The notes: generated from the sequence alone by a model not told the origin. A stretch of DNA of 64,000 bases from SCTD01 sp963784675 (GCA_963784675.1 CAWASE010000014.1:186001-250000); one strand, 5' to 3'. Counted from the stretch's first letter, positions 25,758 through 36,324 are shown. Numbers and translations: made by a program.

Positions 25758-27085
25758 CGGCGCCGTCGTCGAGCGTCGCTCCGACGCGACCGAGGCACGT
25801 GCAGCCGCAGGCCTACGCGCCGCTGCGGCGACGCACGCTGCTGCTCCAGCTCGTCGTGCTGGTCCCCGCCGAGACCGGGCTGTTCTTCGTCTACGGCAGC
25901 TACGACTCGCGCTTCCACTGGGGGGCGCACTTCCTGGTCGCGCTCCTCGTCACGTGCGGGTGGCTGGCCGGCGTGCTGCTCGTCAAGGCTGCGCCCGCAC
26001 GGGGGCAGGTGGTGCTGGTGCTGTTCGTGCACCTGTACGCGATGGCGCCGGACCTCGTCTTCCGCGGCGGGGTGCCGCACGCCCCGTGGATGAACGTGTT
26101 CCTCGGGCACATCGCGGTGCACTACCTGCCCGGCGGCGACCGGAGCTGGCTCGTCCTCGCCGTGCTGGCGATGCTCGGCTACGGCTGGCTGCTCTCGCGC
26201 TGGGTGCAGGCACGCCAGCAGGAGGCCGCGCTGGGCCTGGCTCCCGGGATCGGGATCGGCGGCGTCGCGGTGCTGCGGGCGCAGGGCGACCCGTCGACGC
26301 AGCCGCTCGCCCACGCCCACGCCGGACCCGACGGCGACCCGCCCGTGCTGCTGCTGCACGGCCTCGGCGGCACCGGGCGGTCGTTCGCCGGTCTCACCGC
26401 CGAGCTCGCCGGTGCCGACGTCGCCACGCTGGCACCCGACCTGCTCGGGCACGGCGGCTCCCGCCGGCTCGGTACCCGGTTCGGGCTGGCCGAGCAGGTC
26501 GACGCCCTGCGCCTGCTGCTGCGCGCGCACCAGGCTGGACCGGTCGACGTGCTGGCCCACTCCTACGGCTGCGCCGTCGCGGTCGCCCTGGCGCGGGCGG
26601 AGCCGACGCTGGTGCGCCGTCTGGTGCTGGTCTGCCCGCCGGCCTTCCCGGACGCCGAGACCGCGGGGCGGCAGCTCGGCGAGCGCTCGTGGCTGGCGCG
26701 TCGTACCGTCGCCGGCGCGCCGCTGGCGAGCCTGGCGTGCGGCGCGATGTGCCTGCTGCGGGAGCCGCTGTCCCGCGTCGCGCCGCGGGTGGCGCCCGAC
26801 GTGCCCGCGCCGGTGGCGCGGGCCGGCGTGGCCCACAGCTACCCGGCCTATCGCGACGCCGTCCAGGCCCTGCTCGGCGACACGCTGCGCACCTGGCTGG
26901 CCGACCCGCAGCTGCCCACGTCGGTGGTGCTGGCCCAGGACGACACCACGGCGCCGCCCGAGGTCGTCGGACCGGTGCTCACCGGCCGGACGCTGGACGT
27001 GCGGACCGTGCCGGGCGGCCACCTGGTGCCGGTGACCGACCCGGGCCGCCTCGCGCCGTTGCTGCGCGAGCTGCTGGGGCGCTAG
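25754..27085 (+). CDS. alpha/beta hydrolase with N-terminal membrane domain
   Basis: The 443-residue protein joins an N-terminal half with four to five hydrophobic segments (about 27-150) to an alpha/beta hydrolase (about 190-443). The hydrolase half has VLLLHGLGGTGRSFAGL (oxyanion His-Gly), the nucleophile elbow AHSYGCAVAVALA (Ser in H-S-Y-G), an acid near A-Q-D-D-T-T-A-P-P and the catalytic His in VPGGHLVPVTDP. All three triad positions look intact. The fusion of a membrane module to a hydrolase is unusual. The substrate is unknown; coupling with the preceding membrane protein suggests they work together. Confidence 0.8.
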   Translation: MTAPSSSVAPTRPRHVQPQAYAPLRRRTLLLQLVVLVPAETGLFFVYGSYDSRFHWGAHFLVALLVTCGWLAGVLLVKAAPARGQVVLVLFVHLYAMAPDLVFRGGVPHAPWMNVFLGHIAVHYLPGGDRSWLVLAVLAMLGYGWLLSRWVQARQQEAALGLAPGIGIGGVAVLRAQGDPSTQPLAHAHAGPDGDPPVLLLHGLGGTGRSFAGLTAELAGADVATLAPDLLGHGGSRRLGTRFGLAEQVDALRLLLRAHQAGPVDVLAHSYGCAVAVALARAEPTLVRRLVLVCPPAFPDAETAGRQLGERSWLARRTVAGAPLASLACGAMCLLREPLSRVAPRVAPDVPAPVARAGVAHSYPAYRDAVQALLGDTLRTWLADPQLPTSVVLAQDDTTAPPEVVGPVLTGRTLDVRTVPGGHLVPVTDPGRLAPLLRELLGR

Positions 27086-27182
27086 GCAGTCTGGCTCCCG
27101 GCAGCCTGCGGGCGCAGGGGTGCGGTGCGCGGACGCCAGAGCCCTGCGTGCGCGACACTCTGGCAACCCTGGAGGTGTCACC

Positions 27183-28530
27183 GTGCGCGCACGTCTGCTC
27201 GCGTCCGTCCTGCTGGCGTCCGTCCTGCTCGTGGCGGCCCAGGCCGCTCCTGCGCAGGCCGAGAGCCGGACCCCGATCGCGACGTTCACCCCGTTGCCCG
27301 CCGGGCCGGCCGTCAGCCCATCGGCCCGGGCGGCTCGCGACCGGCTCCTCGGCGACCGTTGGGACGACCCCGGCTACACGACCTTGCACTGGACCGGCGT
27401 CTCGTCGTTCGTCGTGACGATCCGCGGCCACCTGCTGCTGTTCGACGCCTGGGAGATCATCGGCGCTGTCGAGGGGTACCTGCCGCTGACGCGCGAGGAC
27501 CTCGCCGCGCTCGAGCCCGAGGCCGTCCTGGTGGGCCACGGGCACTTCGACCACGCCGGCGACCTCGGTTTCGTCGCCGGCTCCTCGGGCGCGACGGTCG
27601 TCGGCAGCGAGGAGATCTGCACCGTCGCCGTCGAGGGAGCGACGCGCGAGGGCGTCGGTACGGACTTCCCCTGCGCCATCACCGGGACGATGGACGACTC
27701 CTGCGCCCGGGACGCTGCAGTCGCTGCGGCTGTTCGCCGACCTGCCGCCGGTGACCGTGCTCCAGCACCTCCACTCCGCCGCCCGGCCGCCCGGTCAGGG
27801 CAACGCGGTGGACCCGTTCGCGCCGGTGATGGACCCGCAGCCCTACCTCGACCACTTCGCCGACGACCCGGAGGAGCTCGCCCGCTTCGTGGCCCAGCAG
27901 CAGGAGTCCGACCAGGGTGGCACCTGGCTCTACCAGCTGCGCGACGGCGACTTCTCCCTGCTGCTGGGAGACTCCGCCGGCCCGATCTTCGACCAGCCGG
28001 CGATCGTCGACGCGCTCGGCCGCTTCCCCGGCTGCGTCGACGTCATGGCCAACGCCATCCTCGGTTTCGACGGTCCCGTCTCGGGTCTGCAGGACCCGGT
28101 CTCCTACGTCGACGCGGTGAAGCCGCAGGTGTTCCTGCCCGACCACGCCGACGCGTGGGCGCCGGTGATCTCGGCCGGTCAGGCGCAGTACGTCGACGAG
28201 CTGACCGGCCTGCTCGCCGCGCTGACGTCGCCGCCCGAGATCGACTTCCTGCTCGACCCCGCCGACTACCTCGTCCAGCGCGCCTACCGCGTCGCCGACC
28301 CACGGTGGACCAGTGCCGTGCCCGGGTCGCTGTGCGCGCGGGCGACCGTCGCCCCCGAGGTCGTGGCCGCGCCGGGGGGCTCGAACCCTGCCGGGACTCC
28401 CGCGTCGACGAGCAGCGGCGGCACGCTCGCGGCCACCGGGGCTCGGGACACGTTGCCGGCGCTGGTGGCTGTGGCGGCCGGCCTCGCGGGCCTCGCGCTC
28501 CGGCGACGGCGCCGTGCGGTTCCGGGGTAG
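27183..28530 (+). CDS. exported metallo-beta-lactamase-fold protein with LAxTG sorting tail, frame broken
   Basis: From GTG 27183 (GGAGGTG upstream) the protein has a signal peptide (to about A-Q-A-E), then GYTTLHWTGVSSFVVTIRG, LLFDAWEII and the zinc motif VGHGHFDHAGDL (H-x-H-x-D-H). After D-S-C-A near 27709-27716 the frame is lost. The next frame continues GTLQSLRLFADLPPVTVLQHL to a TAG at 28530. Removing one C from GCCCGGG restores about 448 residues. The C-terminus is a class E sortase signal: LAATG, a hydrophobic stretch and RRRRR. It is therefore probably a cell-wall-anchored hydrolase; the substrate is unknown. Confidence 0.78.
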
Positions 28531-28617
28531 CAGTCCCTGCCGGTCTCGTCGCTCCGCGGAGAACTTCGTGCACGGCGCAGTAACTGCCTAGCGCGGGAAG
28601 GGCAGTTTCAGCAACAC

Positions 28618-28646
28618 TTGCATTCGAACGTATGTTCGACTACACT
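28618..28646 (+). promoter_or_regulatory. promoter of DUF222-HNH gene
   Basis: TTGCAT (28618-28623), a 17-base gap and TACACT (28641-28646) form a good sigma-70-type promoter. The -10 ends six bases before ATG 28653, so the transcript is probably leaderless. The whole spacer is filled by the LexA box. Confidence 0.75.
28624..28639 (+). promoter_or_regulatory. LexA (SOS) box
   Basis: TCGAAC-GTAT-GTTCGA is a perfect inverted repeat identical to the actinobacterial LexA consensus TCGAAC-N4-GTTCGA. It lies exactly between the -35 and -10, so LexA would block RNA polymerase until DNA damage. LexA control of DUF222/13E12-type genes is known from M. tuberculosis. Confidence 0.9.
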
Positions 28647-28652
28647 TGCCGT

Positions 28653-30306
28653 ATGGACCATCTCGATACGCCGTGGGAGCTACCCGCGTTTCGCGCCGAC
28701 CTCGCGACGCTCGCGGGAGCGGTGACTGCGCAGTCCCGTGCGCTCGCCGCAGACATGCGGGTCCTGGCTCGGTTGACCGCGCAGGTACCGCGTGGCCCGC
28801 TCGACGAGCGCGGCGCCACTCCCTGGACCTCGTTCCGCCGCGAGGTCGCCGTCGCCCGACGCGTCAGTGACCGACAGGCCGCCGCCGACATCCGCGACGC
28901 TGTCGCGCTGACCACCGTCCTGCCGAAGGTCCTGGAGCGGCTGGAGTCCGGCGAGCTGGCAGCATCGCGTGCCCGCGCGTTCCTGCGGGCCGTCGAGCCC
29001 TACCCGCTCGAGCTCGCCGCCGCCCTGGACGCCGAGCTGGGCTCGGTGATCAGCGCACTGTCACCCGGACGCATCGAACAAGCGGTCCGCCGCGCCGCCC
29101 TCGCCTTGGATCCCGAGAGCGCCGCCCTGCGGGCCGCCACCGCTACCGCCCGGCGCCGCGTCGAGTTCTACGCCGGCGACGACGGACAAGCCTCGGTGTC
29201 CTTGCTCGGCCCTGCGGTACCGCTCATCCGCTGGTGGCAGACCGTCGACGCCCGAGCCCGCGCTCTCCGCCAGGCAGGTGACGCACGCTGTCTGGACGCG
29301 TTGCGTTTCGACCTCGCTGCCGGCACCTTCCCCTGCGCCACCCCCCGCCACCCACAGCCCCGCCACCCACAGCCCCGCCGATCCCACGGACCCGGCCGCC
29401 GACGCGCCCGCAGACCGCCCCGAGCCGTTCAGCGCCGGCGACGCGCACACCGACGCCCATACCGCGCCAACCGACGTCGCACCGTTCGCGGCCCGAGGCC
29501 TCCGGGGCACCGGCATCGAGGCAGCCTCCGCAGACTGCCGGCTGTCCCGACCGGTCCAGGCGATGATCCGCGTCCCGGTCGAGACCGCCCTCGGCCTGAG
29601 CAACGAGCCCGCCTGGCTCGACGGCTACGGCTGGATCGACGCTCCGACCGCGCGCGATCTGCTCGTCGACGCCGAGCTCCGACAGGTCTGCGTCCAGAGC
29701 AGCTCCGGCGCCCTCGTCGATCTCGCTCCCGCCGACGTCCGACCCCCGCCCACCCCGACCGGGGTGCGGGACGCTCTGCTCGGCATGGTCGGCGACGACC
29801 TCGTGCTCGGCGACCTCGCCTTCCGGCACGAACACCAGCACGACCCCTCGGACCCGCTGTCGCTGTTCGTCGAGCTCCGCGACGTCTCCTGCGACGGTCC
29901 GACCGGGGCCCGGATCCCCGCCGCCCGCTGCGATCTCGACCACGACGTCCCCTATCCGCAGGGCCCGACCGCCGCCTGGAACCTCGTCGCCCGCAGCCGT
30001 CGCACGCACGGACTGAAACACCTGGGCTGGACCCCGCTGCGTACCGCCGAGTCCACCCTGTGGGCCAGCCCGTGCGGACAGCTCGTCGAGGTACCCCGCC
30101 AGCTGGACCCACCGCCCGGTGTCGACGGCGGCTGCGGCTGCGGCTGGTGCCAGGACCCGACGCTGCCGGACCCCGACGCCCTGGCGCTCACCGATCGCGA
30201 AGCACGCACCGCGAACCGGCCGGACGAGGTCCCGTCGCTGTCGTGGCTCAGGCGCTCGGCGCAGCCGCTGTCAGATCCGGCGCCTACGACCGATGCGCCG
30301 TTCTGA
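28653..30306 (+). CDS. DUF222-HNH endonuclease (13E12-repeat type), frame broken
   Basis: From ATG 28653 the DUF222 domain runs to about residue 225 (LARLTAQVPRGPLDERGATP, VLERLESGELAASRARAFL, WWQTVDARARALRQAGD). In the C run at 29341-29346 the frame breaks, and the next frame carries PATHSPATHSPADPTDPAAD, VQAMIRVPVETALGLSNEPA, D-G-Y-G-W-I-D and the HNH motif CDLDHDVPYPQGPTAAWNL with S-R-R-T-H-G-L-K-H. Removing one C gives 550 residues, usual for the family. The ATG at 28632 lies inside the LexA box and is rejected. These nucleases are common, multicopy and often mobile in Actinobacteria; their role is unsettled. The gene converges on the thioesterase-like gene after six bases. Confidence 0.85.
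29343..29379 (+). repeat. 15-bp tandem repeat in the DUF222-HNH linker
   Basis: The unit CCCCGCCACCCACAG occurs twice in tandem (29343-29357 and 29358-29372) with a third partial copy. It encodes P-A-T-H-S repeats in the corrected frame. The frame break sits at its 5' edge, in a run of six C, a likely slippage site. Confidence 0.8.
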
Positions 30307-30312
30307 GTCGGC

Positions 30313-30753
30313 TCACGCCTGGCGCAACGCCATCACGTACGTGGCGGTGGCGGCCTCGACGTCATCGGACTCCCGGGTGAACTGCACCTGGACGGGGAAG
30401 GTCGCGCGGCCCTTGCCCGCCAGGGCGTCGCGCACACCGTCCAGCGGACCGGCCGGGGCGGCCAGCGTGCTCACCGGCCCGACCACCAGCGCCCCGAAGC
30501 CGATCTGCGACGACTTCACCAGCGGCACGACACCAGCCTCCACGAGGTCGCCGAACTCGCGCAGCAGCAGCACGAAGGCGGTGAGCTCGCCGAGACCGAA
30601 CAGGGCCGCCGCGTGCGGACCGCCGAGGTGGTTGAACCAGCGCGGGTCCGCGTCCAGACGCATCCGCGCCGGCTCGATCGACACGATCTGCGGGTCCAGG
30701 GTCCGTACGAAACCGGGGGAGGCGGCGAACAGCGCGGGGATGTCGATGGCCAT
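30313..30753 (-). CDS. hotdog-fold thioesterase-like protein (DUF4442/PaaI-like)
   Basis: The 146-residue protein starts at ATG 30753. A central N-H-L-G-G-P-H-A-A-A-L-F-G-L-G-E matches the hotdog-fold helix carrying the active-site region of DUF4442/YiiD-C-type thioesterases. Flanking strands (ARMRLDADPRWFN, VVPLVKSSQIGFGALVVGPV, FPVQVQFTRESDDVEAATATY) complete the fold. Such proteins hydrolyse acyl-CoA or similar thioesters; the substrate is not evident. It is divergent from the AdoHcy hydrolase-like gene 31 bases away. Confidence 0.78.
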   Translation of the reverse strand: MAIDIPALFAASPGFVRTLDPQIVSIEPARMRLDADPRWFNHLGGPHAAALFGLGELTAFVLLLREFGDLVEAGVVPLVKSSQIGFGALVVGPVSTLAAPAGPLDGVRDALAGKGRATFPVQVQFTRESDDVEAATATYVMALRQA

Positions 30754-30784
30754 CGCGCGACCGTACGTGAGACACCATGCGCAG

Positions 30785-32045
30785 ATGGCTCCGAACCCCC
30801 CGCACGACGTCGCCGATCTCGCCCTCGCCGACCGAGGCCTGGCCCGGGTCGAGTTCGCGGAGCGGGCGATGCCGGTGCTGGGCCTGCTCCGGCAGCGGTT
30901 CGCCACGACGCGACCGCTGGCGGGGCTGCACGTCGCGGCGTGCGCCCACGTCACGCCGGAGACCGCGGCGCTCGCGCGCACGGTGTGCGCGGCCGGCGCC
31001 AGCCTGAGCATCGCCGCGTCCAACCCGTTGTCGACCCAGGACGACGTCGCCGCGACCCTCGTCGCGCACGACGGCGTCGCCGTGTTCGCCCGGCACGGGG
31101 TCGACGCCGCAGGTCACGCCGCCCACCTGGAGCAGGTGCTGGAGCGCGCGCCGGACCTGCTGCTCGACGACGGCTGCGACCTGGTGTCGCTGCTGCACTG
31201 CCGCGCGCACGGACCTGCTCGCGACGGTGCGGGCAGGCGGCGAGGAGACGTCGACCGGGGTCCTGCGGTTGCGGCAGATGGCCGCCGACGGGGCGCTGCG
31301 GCTGCCGATGGCCGCGCTGAACGACACCCCGATGCAGCTGCTGGTGGCCAACCGGCACGGCACCGGCCAGTCCACGCTCGACGCCGTCATGCGCGCCACG
31401 GGCACCCTGCTGGCCGGTACCTGCGTGGTGGTCGCCGGATACGGCTGGTGCGGCAGCGGCATCGCCGCGCGCGCCCGCGGGCTCGGGGCGCAGGTCGTCG
31501 TCACCGAGGTCGAGCCGTCGCCGTGCGCTGGAGGCGGTGCTGGACGGCCACCGCGTCCTGCCGATGGCGCAGGCCGCCCGCCTGGGCGACGTCTTCCTCA
31601 CCACCACCGGCAACCGCGACGTGCTCGCCGCCGAGCACTTCGCGCTCATGCGCGACGGCGCCGTGCTGGCCAACGCCGGCCACTTCGACGTCGAGATCGA
31701 CGTCGCGGCGCTGGAGGCCGCGGCGTCGCGCGTCGACCGCCGGGTGCGCCCGCACGCCGACGCCTACGAGCTCACCGACGGACGCCGGCTGCTGCTTCTC
31801 GCGCAGGGCCGGCTGGTGAACCTGGCCGCGGGGGAGGGCCACCCGCCTCCGTCATGGACATCTCGTTCGCCGTCCAGGCCCTGACCCTGCAGTGGCTGGC
31901 CCGCGCCGACCTCGCCTCGGGCGTGCACGCGGTGCCGCCGGCGATCGACACCGAGGTCGCGCGTACCAAGCTCGCCGCGCTGGGGGTCGACGTCGATGTG
32001 CTCACACCCGGGCAGCAGCACTACCTGTCCAGCTGGCAGTCCTGA
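30785..32045 (+). pseudogene. second AdoHcy hydrolase, archaeal/Thermotoga type, broken by three indels
   Basis: Pieces in three frames line up into one S-adenosylhomocysteine hydrolase: ADLALADRGLARVEFAERAM to D-L-V-S-L-L-H (break about 31195-31212, one base extra), then TDLLATVRAGGEETSTGVLR to VVVTEVEP (break about 31512-31525, one extra), then RALEAVLDGHRVLPMAQAA to A-A-G-E-G-H-P (break about 31846-31850, one missing), then ASVMDISFAVQALTLQW to the stop. The rebuilt protein is 419 residues, lacks the insertions of the 490-residue AhcY encoded downstream and ends GQQHYLSSWQS instead of the Lys/Tyr-containing R-Y tail. This is the shorter archaeal/Thermotoga pattern, some members of which use S-inosylhomocysteine. 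It may be a decayed gene or an error-laden intact one. Confidence 0.85.
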
Positions 32046-32060
32046 ACGTCCGTCGGCGGC

Positions 32061-32082
32061 CCTGACACGCTCGTGACAGGGT
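32061..32082 (+). promoter_or_regulatory. dyad upstream of merR-ahcY, possible operator
   Basis: Arms CCCTGACACG and CGTGACAGGG flank a CT centre; nine of ten positions pair and only the central A/A does not. A second half-site, CCCTGACACGC, follows about 34 bases downstream near the merR promoter. It could be the site of the MerR-type regulator encoded next. A terminator for the preceding gene is possible, but no T-run follows. Confidence 0.4.
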
Positions 32083-32110
32083 TCACCTGGCGACCCTGAC
32101 ACGCCCCTGG

Positions 32111-32116
32111 TAAGGT
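32111..32116 (+). promoter_or_regulatory. -10 element of merR-like gene
   Basis: TAAGGT ends seven bases before ATG 32124, the leaderless layout. No clear -35 is seen at 17 bases, as expected if a MerR-type activator is needed. Confidence 0.45.
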
Positions 32117-32123
32117 TCCTGCG

Positions 32124-32498
32124 ATGACCACGACCAGCAACCTCACCATCAACGAGGCCGCGGCGACCACCGGGTGGTCCCCGCGGATGCTGCGCTACGT
32201 CGAGCAGCTCGGGCTCGTCGAGTCCCCGCGTTCCGCTGCGGGCTACCGGCTCTACGGGCCAGCCCAGCTGCAGCGCCTGCGCACGCTGCGCGAGCTGCTG
32301 CAGGCGCACGGGGTCGAGCTCGGCGACGTCGGGTTCGCGCTCCGGCTGCGCCGCGAGCCCGAGCTCGCCGGCGCGCTGGACGAGTGGTTCCAGGCCCAGC
32401 CGCGCCGACCGGTCCCGGTCGACACCCACGAACCACTGCCCGACGGCGACTGGCTCGCCTTCGAGCAGGACAAGCACCAGCAGCTCCTCAGCAGATGA
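32124..32498 (+). CDS. MerR-family regulator next to ahcY
   Basis: The 124-residue protein has the MerR winged helix-turn-helix at its start: LTINEAAATTGWSPRMLRYV, then E-Q-L-G-L-V and the wing A-A-G-Y-R-L-Y-G-P-A-Q-L-Q-R-L. A short dimerisation helix follows, with no metal-binding cysteines, so a small-molecule or protein signal is likely. It lies 35 bases before ahcY in the same direction; this merR-ahcY pair recurs in Actinobacteria and suggests control of methyl-cycle genes. Confidence 0.88.
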   Translation: MTTTSNLTINEAAATTGWSPRMLRYVEQLGLVESPRSAAGYRLYGPAQLQRLRTLRELLQAHGVELGDVGFALRLRREPELAGALDEWFQAQPRRPVPVDTHEPLPDGDWLAFEQDKHQQLLSR

Positions 32499-32533
32499 TC
32501 CCCGCCCCGCCCGAACCCACAGACAGGACACCC

Positions 32534-34006
<1,473 letters not shown>

Positions 34007-34037
34007 CAGCCCCAGCACGTCGCACGCAGCACGTCAG

Positions 34038-34070
34038 GACGGGCCGGTCCCCCGCGGGGGCCGGCCCGTC
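34038..34070. terminator. strong hairpin between ahcY and the convergent molybdoenzyme gene
   Basis: GACGGGCCGG and CCGGCCCGTC pair perfectly over ten bases, with an inner C5/G5 extension. It lies 31 bases after the ahcY stop and 17 before the convergent stop, so it probably ends transcription from both sides. There is no T-run, as is usual for very high G+C hosts. Confidence 0.75.
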
Positions 34071-34087
34071 GGCGTGTCCGGGGACGG

Positions 34088-36214
34088 TCAGACCGGAGCC
34101 GGCTCGAACCGCACCGGCAGCGCGCTCAGGATGGGCATCCGGCTCACCGTGTCCACCGTCGTGTCGGTGCTCACCAGCTGCGCGACGGTGGCGAAGGCGC
34201 TGCCGCCCTCGCCGGCGAGGATCCCGCCGAAACCGTGCGAGACCGAGACGACACCGCGGCGCAGGGTCTCGTCGGCAGCCAGCTGCACGTCGATGGCACC
34301 GTGGGCCGAGACCAGCCGTCGGACGTCGCCGCTCACGGCTCCCAGCGCCTGCAGGTCGCTGGGATGCAGGTGCGCCGGGTTCGCGGTCGCGCTCCGCGGC
34401 AGCTCGTGGCACATGCTGTTGTAGACGGCACCGTTGCGACGGCACGTCAGCAGGTGGGTGAACCCTGCGCCACCGCTGGTGTCGTAGGCCAGCAGCGTCT
34501 GGATCTCGCCCGCCACGCCCGCGGGGAAGAGCTGGAAGCGATCATCCATTCCCTCGAACTTCGGCAGGACCTCCAGCTCGGCGAACTGGTCGTAGACCTT
34601 GCCTCCCGGCTGGCCCACGATCTCCTGCAGCGGCACGCGCGTGGAGCCCTCGGGGTAGAGCAGCCCCAGGAACTGCTCGGTGGTCGGGAGGTTCTCCAGG
34701 TCCACCCGTCCGCCGGGCAGCTCGATGACCGTGCCCAGACGCTTGGCCAGCTCCGCCAGGTAGAGCCACTCCTCGCGGGCATCGCCCGGAGGCTCGACGA
34801 CGGCGTCGGCGTACTGCACGAAGGGCTGGTTGTAGAGGTAGTCGTTGTACGCCGACAGCTCGGCTCGCTCCAGGCCGTAGCTGGCCGGCAGGAAGTAGTC
34901 CGCGAGCGCGACGGTGTCGGTCTCACGCACGTCGATGCCGACGAGCAGGTCCAGCGAGCGCAGGGCCCGCAGCGTCTTGTCCTGGTCCGGCCAGGAGGAG
35001 ACCGGGTTGCCTCCGATGACGATCAGGGCGCGGACCTGCCCGTCGCCGGGAGTCAGGATCTCGTCCGCCAGCGTGCTCGTCGGCATCTCCAGATACACCT
35101 GATGAGCCCCGTGCAGCCGCGAGCGCGCGGGGTTGGCGTCCGGGTTGAGCTTGTCCGGCATGAAGTCGCGGGGCACCACCGCGGCCACCGACGGCAGGTC
35201 CGGCATCAGGACCGCGGTGTGCTCGTTGACGTCGCCGGCGCGGTTGAAGCGCCCGCAGAGGATGTTCAGCGTCGCGATGAGGTGTTCGGTCAGGTTGCCG
35301 TGGGGACCCATGTCGGGGCCGGTGCCGCTGGTGATCGTCCCGCGCGAGGCGGTCGCGAACATCTCGGCGGCCCTCTCGATGTCGGCGGCCGCCAGCCCGG
35401 TCCGTGCGGCGACGTACTCGAGCGTGAACGGCGTGAGAGCCTGCCTCAGCTCGGCGATCCCGGCGACGAACTCCTCGCAGAACGGTGCGTCCTGCCGGTC
35501 CGCGTCCAGGATCAGGTTGACCATGCCGGCCAGCAGGGTGGCGTCCTCGCCGGGCCTGATCGCCAGGTGCAGGTCGGCCAGGTTCGCGGTCTGGGTCCGG
35601 CGCGGGTCCACGACGATGAGCCTGAGCCCACGTGCCTTGGCCTCCCGGATGGCCATGGGTCGCCAGCCCGGCGCGGCACCGGGCACGTTCAGACCCGACA
35701 CGACGACGTTGTTGCCGATCATCATCGCCACGTCGGAGGACTCGAAGTCGTGCGTGCCGCCCGCCCACACCCCGACCCGACCCACCGACACGACCTTGGA
35801 GATCTGGTCGAGCGTCAGCGAGGAGTAGAACTGGTGCGACCCGAGACCGGTGAGCCAGGCCGGAGCGGTCGGCAGCAGGGTGGTCTTGAACGTGACGCCG
35901 TTGCCCGCGTAGATCGCGACGGACTGCGGACCGTGCTCGCTGCGGATCGCCGCGAGGCGTTCCGCGATCTCGTCGAGCACACTGTCGACGCTGCTCGGCA
36001 CCAGCTTCCCGTCGACCCGCTTCAGCGCTCGCGTCCGCCGGCTCTCGGCGGTGAGCAGGTATGGGAACTGGCGGCCCTTGGCGCAGCTGAACCCGCGGCT
36101 CATCGGATGGTCGCCGTCGGGCACGAAGTCCACGATCCGACCGTCCTCGACGGTCGCCTCGAAGCCGCAGAAGGCTGTGCAGATCGAGCAGAAAGTCTTC
36201 CTGGTGACCGGCAT
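34088..36214 (-). CDS. molybdopterin-dependent oxidoreductase (DMSO-reductase family)
   Basis: The 708-residue protein starts with a [4Fe-4S] motif at Cys9, Cys12, Cys16 and Cys44 (C-x2-C-x3-C-x27-C), followed by the molybdopterin-binding domains: QSVAIYAGNGVTFKTTLL, D-F-E-S-S-D-V-A-M-M-I-G-N-N, LRLIVVDPRRTQTANLAD, A-L-I-V-I-G-G-N-P-V-S-S-W and a C-terminal dinucleotide domain (SMCHELPRSATANPAHLHP). There is no twin-arginine signal, so it is cytoplasmic. At the place where a Cys, Sec or Ser usually binds molybdenum I read S-L-T-L-D-Q, so the ligand may be Asp or missing. No electron-transfer or membrane subunit is nearby; the substrate is unknown. Confidence 0.88.
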   Translation of the reverse strand: MPVTRKTFCSICTAFCGFEATVEDGRIVDFVPDGDHPMSRGFSCAKGRQFPYLLTAESRRTRALKRVDGKLVPSSVDSVLDEIAERLAAIRSEHGPQSVAIYAGNGVTFKTTLLPTAPAWLTGLGSHQFYSSLTLDQISKVVSVGRVGVWAGGTHDFESSDVAMMIGNNVVVSGLNVPGAAPGWRPMAIREAKARGLRLIVVDPRRTQTANLADLHLAIRPGEDATLLAGMVNLILDADRQDAPFCEEFVAGIAELRQALTPFTLEYVAARTGLAAADIERAAEMFATASRGTITSGTGPDMGPHGNLTEHLIATLNILCGRFNRAGDVNEHTAVLMPDLPSVAAVVPRDFMPDKLNPDANPARSRLHGAHQVYLEMPTSTLADEILTPGDGQVRALIVIGGNPVSSWPDQDKTLRALRSLDLLVGIDVRETDTVALADYFLPASYGLERAELSAYNDYLYNQPFVQYADAVVEPPGDAREEWLYLAELAKRLGTVIELPGGRVDLENLPTTEQFLGLLYPEGSTRVPLQEIVGQPGGKVYDQFAELEVLPKFEGMDDRFQLFPAGVAGEIQTLLAYDTSGGAGFTHLLTCRRNGAVYNSMCHELPRSATANPAHLHPSDLQALGAVSGDVRRLVSAHGAIDVQLAADETLRRGVVSVSHGFGGILAGEGGSAFATVAQLVSTDTTVDTVSRMPILSALPVRFEPAPV

Positions 36215-36288
36215 CGCGTGCTCCCTCGTCGCCCGGGGCACCCGGGGTGGGGACGCTAACAGGAGAACCCCCGACGCGGACCGACTCG

Positions 36289-36324
36289 GCCGGGCCGGCT
36301 CTCGCCGATTCGGTCCGGCCCGGC
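36289..36324. other. 10-bp perfect inverted repeat in divergent region
   Basis: GCCGGGCCGG and CCGGCCCGGC are separated by 16 bases within the 156-base region between the molybdoenzyme and esterase genes. As both genes point away, it cannot terminate either; an operator or RNA structure in a leader is possible. The remaining bases of the region show no clear promoter. Confidence 0.4.

Noticed and set aside
32499..32533. SAH riboswitch before ahcY
   Set aside because: Only 35 bases separate merR and ahcY, too short for the known structure, and no pairing is visible.
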